Shown: positions 58,038 through 64,000 of the stretch, piece after piece
Position numbering within the stretch: position 1 is the stretch's first letter
Layout: every line of letters starts with the position of its first letter
Source of the DNA: Datisca glomerata
Taxonomy: Eukaryota; Streptophyta; Magnoliopsida; Cucurbitales; Datiscaceae
Assembly: GCA_003255025.1 (NCBI GenBank)
Contig: QANY01008042.1
Location: 3,212,077 to 3,276,076 of the forward strand
Direction: 5' to 3'
DNA: 64,000 nucleotides
The notes under the pieces: generated by a model
The model's input: only the letters and a program-made list of their open reading frames with translations
Databases searched by the model: none
Told to the model about the DNA's origin: nothing
Translations under genes and position numbers: made by a program

Positions 58038-61000
58038 ATGGCTATCCGATTCCCGACCGGTGCAAACTTCCTATCCTCCTCCGCCTTACACTGTAGTTCC
58101 CTTTGCCCCCCTTGCTTACCCCATTTTTTTAATTTAAAAGCATTAGTTACTTGTTTAAGAAAAAGAATGCCAATGTTTAATGCATTGTGATCGTTTTACT
58201 AAGAGATACGAGTTTCAATGTTCAAAGTTTTTCTTCCTTATTGATTTTCAAGCATTTTCACGGCAACCAAATTGGAAATAACTTAATTTCTTTTATTATT
58301 ATTATTAATATTTTTTTTTGCATTTGTACTTGATGCAGATCACCGTTCAACATGGAGCTTGGAAGATGCGAGTGGAGCAAGCCAAATTAGTAGCTCTTGC
58401 CGGCTTTTGCACTCCGGTCGAGTCGACGTGCAGCGGTATCGAAGCTGATTTGGCTTTGCTTTATACGTTGCTTTGTTCTTTTTGCTCGAAAGTAACTGAA
58501 TTATGTTTCGTTTCTGTATATTTTTGCATATTAAGGGTAACATTTGCAAGCTTTACCAAAGATTTTTTGTCATAACATCTCAATTGACACAAATTCATCA
58601 GTTTAAAAACTTCAAATAATAGATCAATATGCTTACTTTGTATGGCAGTACCGTTATTCTGATCGTTGATCACTTTCTAGAATCAGTGCGTTTGCATTGT
58701 TGAGATTGTGGAGAGCAGCTTGATTGTAAAAAATAATCTTTTTCTGATGCAATTTTATAAATTTTATTTTCGTGTGGATGTGCTTATCTAGATGTTGTCT
58801 TTGGAATTTGTCTCAAAGCGCCCTCTGACCTTTTCGTGCCGATTGTAAGCTTTAGTTCTTATTTTCTTAATACATGGGTTTTAAGGGGTAGAATTAGTTG
58901 GCCTTCAACTGGTTATCAGAGTTTGGTTGAGCATGTGTTTGATTATGCAGCGTTCCGACTACTGTTTGACACTGCGTTCCGACTATTGTTTGTGCCCCAC
59001 ATGGTTCGATTGATGTGTGTTGTTGTCAAAGAGTGTTGGAATGTGTTCCACATCACTTGGCTTTGTCCTTTTTGTGTAGGTCATAAGGCTTTAGTTCCCC
59101 TCTTCTTAACACCAAATTTTCTAAGGATTATAATGAGCTGGGCTTTTCAATTGTTCTTTTCTAACATTGTTGGATTCTATGCAAATAATCAAGTTCCCCT
59201 CTTCTTAACACCTAATTATCAAATAGTTTTATTTATAAAAAAAACTAAAATGCAACTGTACATCAGGGTCGTTCAACCGTTGTGCATTGATTCTTTTAAT
59301 GGATATTTTGATGAGATTTCAGATTGTGAATTTTTAAACCTAAAACCACTGTGCAGTAAAAGATGTCGAGAATTAAACAGCGAGTGCCTCACCAGAAGGA
59401 ACAACCTTATGAAGAATAGAGTTCGAGCATGTGCAGAGAGTTTAGGTTCTGCATCTGATCCAGCCAAGAAGAAAGGGAAACCACGGTATCATCCATCCGA
59501 GGATTTTGTTAAATCGACATCAGAGGATGATGGAGATATTATACTTACAGCCGCAGAAACTAGTAGGACAATTATTGAGGTATGAGTATGTTTCCGTATA
59601 GTGGCCAATGTTTGCAAGCTAGCCCTTAACATGAAGGGAAAGAGTAGACATTTAGATATTTTATCTGTAGGTAATCAAGCCATACTCAGCAGACTGTTGG
59701 CACTAGATGTTTTAAGTCTAAATCTTAATGATGGAGCAGAGTATCATTTTAAGTTTTTGTCACATCACAAAAGAAGAGGAAAAAAAGTAACAAAAACTCA
59801 GGCACAAACAACTCATGGAGGCACTTGTTTTCACCCCTATTATTGGTATTTGCGAAAGCTTAGTTTGTGCATATGCATTTGCATTTACTTCTATTTCTTG
59901 CCACACTTAGTAGCTAATATTGCCATATTGGGACTTGTTCAGGTAAACAGCAAAGCAACATTGATGTTTTCGAGTTTGGTTAATGATGAAGTTCAAGAAA
60001 ATACTATATGGCCAGAATTACCTTATGTTATTGATGAACATGGAAGTATGTTAAGCATTTAAAATTTGTCATTCTCAGTGATACTATCCTTGCCTGCCTC
60101 TTCACCATTTGTGTAAACTTTGGCATCTTCTGGTGCAGATATCTACTTTCAAGTGAAGAATAGTGAAGAGACCATGCAAAACCTAACTTCAGAAAACAAC
60201 TTTGTGGTATGGATCGTATTCTTCTTGGCTGATATTCTACTCGTATGCACTGTGCATGCATTCACACCTGCAAGTAGACTCATCTGAGGTCATTTGATCC
60301 ACGAGAATCTTTTGTTTAGCTTTTGACTGAAGATAGAGCTACTTTTAATCTATTGGCGTGGTAATATTGCAGAACGCATATGATTAGAAAACTAACGTGC
60401 ATGTTATGAACAGCAATTAGCTCCTCCTAAGCTATTTGGAATTTGAATTATTCCTAAGGCAGTGATCAGAATATGTCATCAGTAAGTTAACCTTTTATAT
60501 CAGTCTAGTTCTTTTACCAGTCAATACGAAAATGGAAGGAGGATCCGAAATAAAAGATATACTGTCGCTCTCACAACATGTCATATTTTTATTTAATAGC
60601 ATAAAATTTCTCAAAATAGGTCTTTCAAGTGGTACTTATTTCTTTGAAAAGTTATACATTATTGCTTTGACTAGACGACACTCAAGAAAACCTAAATCAC
60701 TACGCTCCTTCTTCTCAATGTTCATTAGTATGCTCCATCTAGGACCATTAGCTTGTAAATGTAGAACGACATTTCTTCCTTAATGGTAATAACTCTATTC
60801 AATTGAAACCGTTCATCAATTGATCATCTGTTTGCTTCTTCACCTGACCGAACGCTTTCCACATTGTTGTACAATCCCTTTTGGGAGCTTAAAGTGCTCA
60901 GTTGTTATTCTTTCTTCTTCCTACCCACCTGATGCCATTTACCATTAATTGTTTGTGCAAATGGATACTTATGAATATGTCTTACTGCGTGCAAATTTCA

Positions 61001-64000
61001 TAAGTTTGTTGGTTCAAATATCATGCAGCAAGTCATTATCGGGTTGGACACTACAGAAATGATCAACGAATTGGAGTTGTCTGGCCCATCTGAAGTTGAG
61101 TTTGGAATAGAAGAAATTGATGATGAAGGTAGTGATGTCGAAGATGATGATGATGACGACGAAGAGGACAATGAGGATGACGACCATGATACGGTCCCCC
61201 TTCAAATGAAAAAAGAAAAGTTGCTTCATGGTCAGATTTAGCTTTTCTTGAATAAACTGAGTTGCTGTTTCTTGTTTCTAGGACTGGGTTGCTGTTCTTG
61301 ATGATGAAAATAATGATGATTCTGATGAGGACCTCGGAGACTGGGCAAAGCTAGAGACGATGCGGTCTTCTCATCCATTGTTTTTTGCCAAAAAGCTGTC
61401 TGAGGTATTAGTCAATTGCGAATGTTGGATCCATGATGAATTTGCCTAGTATTTTGATTATGGTTGCTTACCTTCTTGTCTCGTTGAAGGTAGCAGCTTT
61501 AACTGTAAAGTTGTGTAAAACGGTCTTTATATGTCATTTGTGGCACGCCTTTCCTTCTCCTTTTTGTATGGTACAAATGGTTAGTTTTTTGGCACTTACT
61601 AATATTTAAACTATGTTTAGGTTGCTTCAGATGATACTACAGATTGGATGGAGCAGCCTCCAGCAAGCTTAGCTATTCAGGGTGTTTTAAGGCCTGCTTT
61701 CAGTGAAGAACATTCTGTCATACAAAAGCATCTATCCAAACGTCAGTCCAGCAAAGCTGATGCAAGTGAGGTTGAGAAAATTGAAGAAAACAACCCAGAA
61801 TATCTTGATAGGATTAATGGTCATGGACCTGAGCCAGGGTCACCGAAAGATAGTATGTGGGCAGAAGGATCAGAGGAGGATGTCCCCGTAAATGAGACTT
61901 CATTTTACAAGCTGGAAATGATTAAAATTCAGCTGTATTCAGTACAAACACGCCCGGTATGTTTGATCACCTGCAAGCATGTTTCCAAGTGTCTGTGTTT
62001 GCTTGCCACATTCGTGGCCAGAATGACTAATTCTGACTCAGCCTGCGTAACTGCTGTTCCTTTTTTAGTTTAGTTCACGATTGGTATTTGAGTAGTATTA
62101 CATTGATTTGTTGCATCTTCTCATTTAGGACCTTCAGCATTCATCATTGAAACTCAGAGCCACTTGGGTTGGCCTGAGGTCCCGCATAGTGTAAGCTTCT
62201 GCGTGCACTAAGCCTTATGGTTAGACTTGTTATTTTTGTTCCCTGTTTTCTGTCTGCGAGAAAACATTATTTTCCCCTTTAAGTATCAAAATTAACAGTG
62301 GTTCCTTTTCCTTTCTTCCTTTCATTCTTTCTTTCTCTCTTCCTCTTTCTTTTCCGTTTTATGAGAAGGCAAAAGGGTTTGGGATGGAAGGAATTTTGCA
62401 CTGGTCTTTTCTATCTGGTCAGATAGAAAGTTAGATTCGGGTCTTCTTTCTATTTTAACTAGACATTATATTCTAGCAATTCACTTTGATAGCAGTGTCG
62501 AGGTGATGTGGCTAAAAGATTATTAATCCACAGAGTATTCTAACCTTTTATTATAAAGAAATTTCTAATAGTATTAGATTTTCAAGGTTTCAATAGAATA
62601 ACGCAATGCGTTCCTTTGTCTTGTCTATGCTTGCTGAACAAACGAATGTTTACCTGCCTTTCCACCTCGCAGGCTGTTGTTGAAGTAGAAGATTACTTAA
62701 GAGCTCAGCCAGATGCTATTGCACACTCAGCGGGAAAAATCATATCTCGTATAAAAGCTGTTGGAGAAAAGGCCACCCAAGCCCTCAAATCTCTTTGTTG
62801 GAGATCTAAGGGTATTCAAGTTGAGGTAAAACAAGAAAACGATAATGACGTTTCTAGAATTCATTTCTACTGTAAATAGCGTTTTTTTCCGAAGTTTATA
62901 GTGTAGTTGGCTCTGAATTCTTGACAGTGTTTCAAGGATCTAAAATCATGCTTGTTTTTAAGATGTTAATTTCAATACTGTAAGTCTGAACTGTTCTGAA
63001 CTACGAAACTAGAATTTTTTTTTAATAAGAAACTATATATATAATAGATAATTACAAGGAGGAGAGGCTCGGCGGATAAGAATCCAAACCGAGCTCCAGA
63101 AATATAGAATTAGGCTGTACAAGCTGCCATCCAATCACTATTAATAAAAAACAACGGATATTCCTTAGACACCCTGCAGCTAGATACCCAAAAAGAAGTA
63201 AAAAAATGTTTCTTGTTCCATAAAGAGTCCACATCGTCAAAGGAGTCCTAAAAAATCCTCCTGCTGCGCTCCAGCCAAATGAACCATATTATCGCAGCAG
63301 CACCAGAATACCACAACATCCTCAGAAAAAAGTGCCTCCACATTTTCCTGGAAGATGCAGTTAAGCTGGAGCTCCGAAACTAGAAAAAAGTAGACAACCA
63401 TTATTGCATCCATGCATTTGCATTTCCATGCACGTAAGAGAAACAATTATTCTATATATAAGATAATAAACCTCCATTCTCTTAGTGATCATTTTTTATT
63501 ATGGATCTCGTATCGCTCTTGAAATAAATGCAGGAAGCAACACTTATCGCTGTGGATTCACTTGGATTTGACTTGAGAGTTTGCTCAGGAACGCAAGTTC
63601 AAACATTGCGGTTTGCATTCAATACACGGGTATGTCTTTTAGTATCCAACAACTGGTTTTTGATGTCCATCTCCTAAGGACCATGGATACAGACAAGGAT
63701 ATGGCATGCCAAGACAGGGACGTGCCAACATGTAATTCAAAATGACATGTCTCTCACCTGGAATCATGACAAGACACAAACACACGACATGATGAGAACA
63801 CTAGTAATTTTGTCTTGATTTAAGATGAGAAAAAAAGTAAAAACAAGCTGCTCAACTCTTAACTTTTTTGCTGCTAATTGGCGTATCTCTGGAGAAAAGT
63901 AGACTTCTTTAGACGTACTTTTGTTTCGTTTCATGGATATTTTCTCTAGTTCCTTGGGAGTACTGCTACAAGCCTTGTTATAATTAATCGAATATTACCT
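58038..64000 (+). CDS. At3g49140-like plastid protein, 3' end outside window
   Basis: Ten exons splice in frame to 473 codons: 58038-58092, 58339-58435, 59357-59579, 59943-60045, 60139-60206, 61029-61193, 61282-61404, 61621-61956, 62673-62825 and 63534-63629; at least one more lies beyond 64000. All junctions use GT/AG; the donor at 61194 (GTCCCC) is weak. The Ser/Arg-containing N-terminus MAIRFPTGANFLSSSAL looks like a plastid transit peptide. Then come KPRYHPSEDF, LTAAETSRTIIEVNSKATLM, a WPELPYVIDEHGNIYFQVK segment, QVIIGLDTTEMINELEL, a very acidic tract (exon 6), LGDWAKLETMRSSHPLFFAK, EVEDYLRAQPDAIAHSA, LKSLCWRSKGIQVE and IAVDSLGFDLRVCSGTQVQT. This matches Arabidopsis At3g49140/At5g24060, often mislabelled PPR proteins; a split-barrel FMN-binding-like fold is suggested from family memory. 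Biochemical role unknown. An in-frame 60-nt cassette (62129-62188) is possible but is not needed to match family length. Confidence 0.9.
63015..63374 (-). mobile_element. Retroposon insertion in intron 10
   Basis: A 360-bp minus-strand insertion with a nine-base poly(A) tail (T9 at 63015-63023 on the plus strand), flanked by a perfect 11-bp target duplication CGAAACTAGAA at 63004-63014 and 63375-63385. The coding-like frames on the minus strand (FSEDVVVFWCCCDNMVHLAG; LFGYLAAGCLRNIRCFL) look like the tail of a LINE-derived sequence. A 5'-truncated LINE or LINE-mobilised SINE is likely. It is far from the splice sites and probably harmless to splicing. Confidence 0.88.

Noticed and set aside
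58318..58575. Plus-strand 85-codon open frame over exon 2
   Set aside because: It is a different frame from the one that splices in phase with exons 1 and 3; the real exon is 58339-58435.
58836..59579. 249-codon open frame as a single exon
   Set aside because: Only the part from 59357 onward matches the family; the upstream part is intronic and ends at a good acceptor (TGTGCAG).
58038..63629. Calling the gene a pentatricopeptide-repeat protein
   Set aside because: Family members are sometimes labelled so in databases, but no 35-residue PPR repeats are visible.
1..64000. tRNA, rRNA or organelle-derived DNA
   Set aside because: No cloverleaf-compatible tRNA gene or rRNA-like segment noticed; the SecA copy has nuclear introns, so it is not plastid DNA.

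Overview
This window reads as nuclear DNA of a flowering plant, most likely a eudicot. It is AT-rich, intron-containing and packed with decayed plant transposons: Ty1/copia with PBS sites complementary to initiator tRNA-Met, L1-type LINEs with DUF4283-like ORF1, CACTA, hAT, Helitron and Tourist-like MITEs. It carries only two genes that look functional. A single N at 20338 inside an (AT)n run shows it is an assembled draft. The family cannot be fixed from sequence alone; the short CTACACGATG repeats at the left edge recall cucurbit repeats, but that is only an impression.

Layout. 1-1830: short palindromic repeats around the two halves of a Ulp1 (C48) protease-like pseudogene lying on opposite strands. 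2245-3765: copia pol remnant split by an 818-bp Tourist-like MITE. 5105-10661: degenerate LINE on the plus strand. 10713-13824: copia element on the minus strand whose 5' half is deleted. 16655-19606: exons of a chloroplast SecA (SECA1-type) pseudogene next to a second unidentified coding fragment and a CACTA right end. 22150-28449: MITEs, a hAT-like element with a Helitron inside it, and a 2.6-kb mosaic of inverted and direct repeats. 30374-30814: an intact C2H2 zinc-finger/EAR repressor gene on the minus strand. 31560-32261: LINE RNase H remnant. 34206-39035: near full-length but dead copia element on the minus strand. 39090-40270: second LINE remnant. 40525-48878: CACTA territory, best read as one element with transposase remnants interrupted by another. 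54600-56245: a CACTA-like subterminal array abutting a copia 5' end (LTR, PBS, gag). 57971-64000: an intron-rich gene of the At3g49140-like family with a uORF, running off the right end; one intron holds a recent retroposon with a perfect 11-bp target duplication.

Functionally, the two real genes are independent: a predicted transcriptional repressor and a predicted plastid protein of unknown biochemical role. Everything else is transposon debris. I did not find a previously undescribed molecular system. The most unusual structures are the CACTA-associated chimera with SECA1 exons, the opposed halves of the Ulp1-like gene, and the repeat mosaic at 24.9-27.5 kb.
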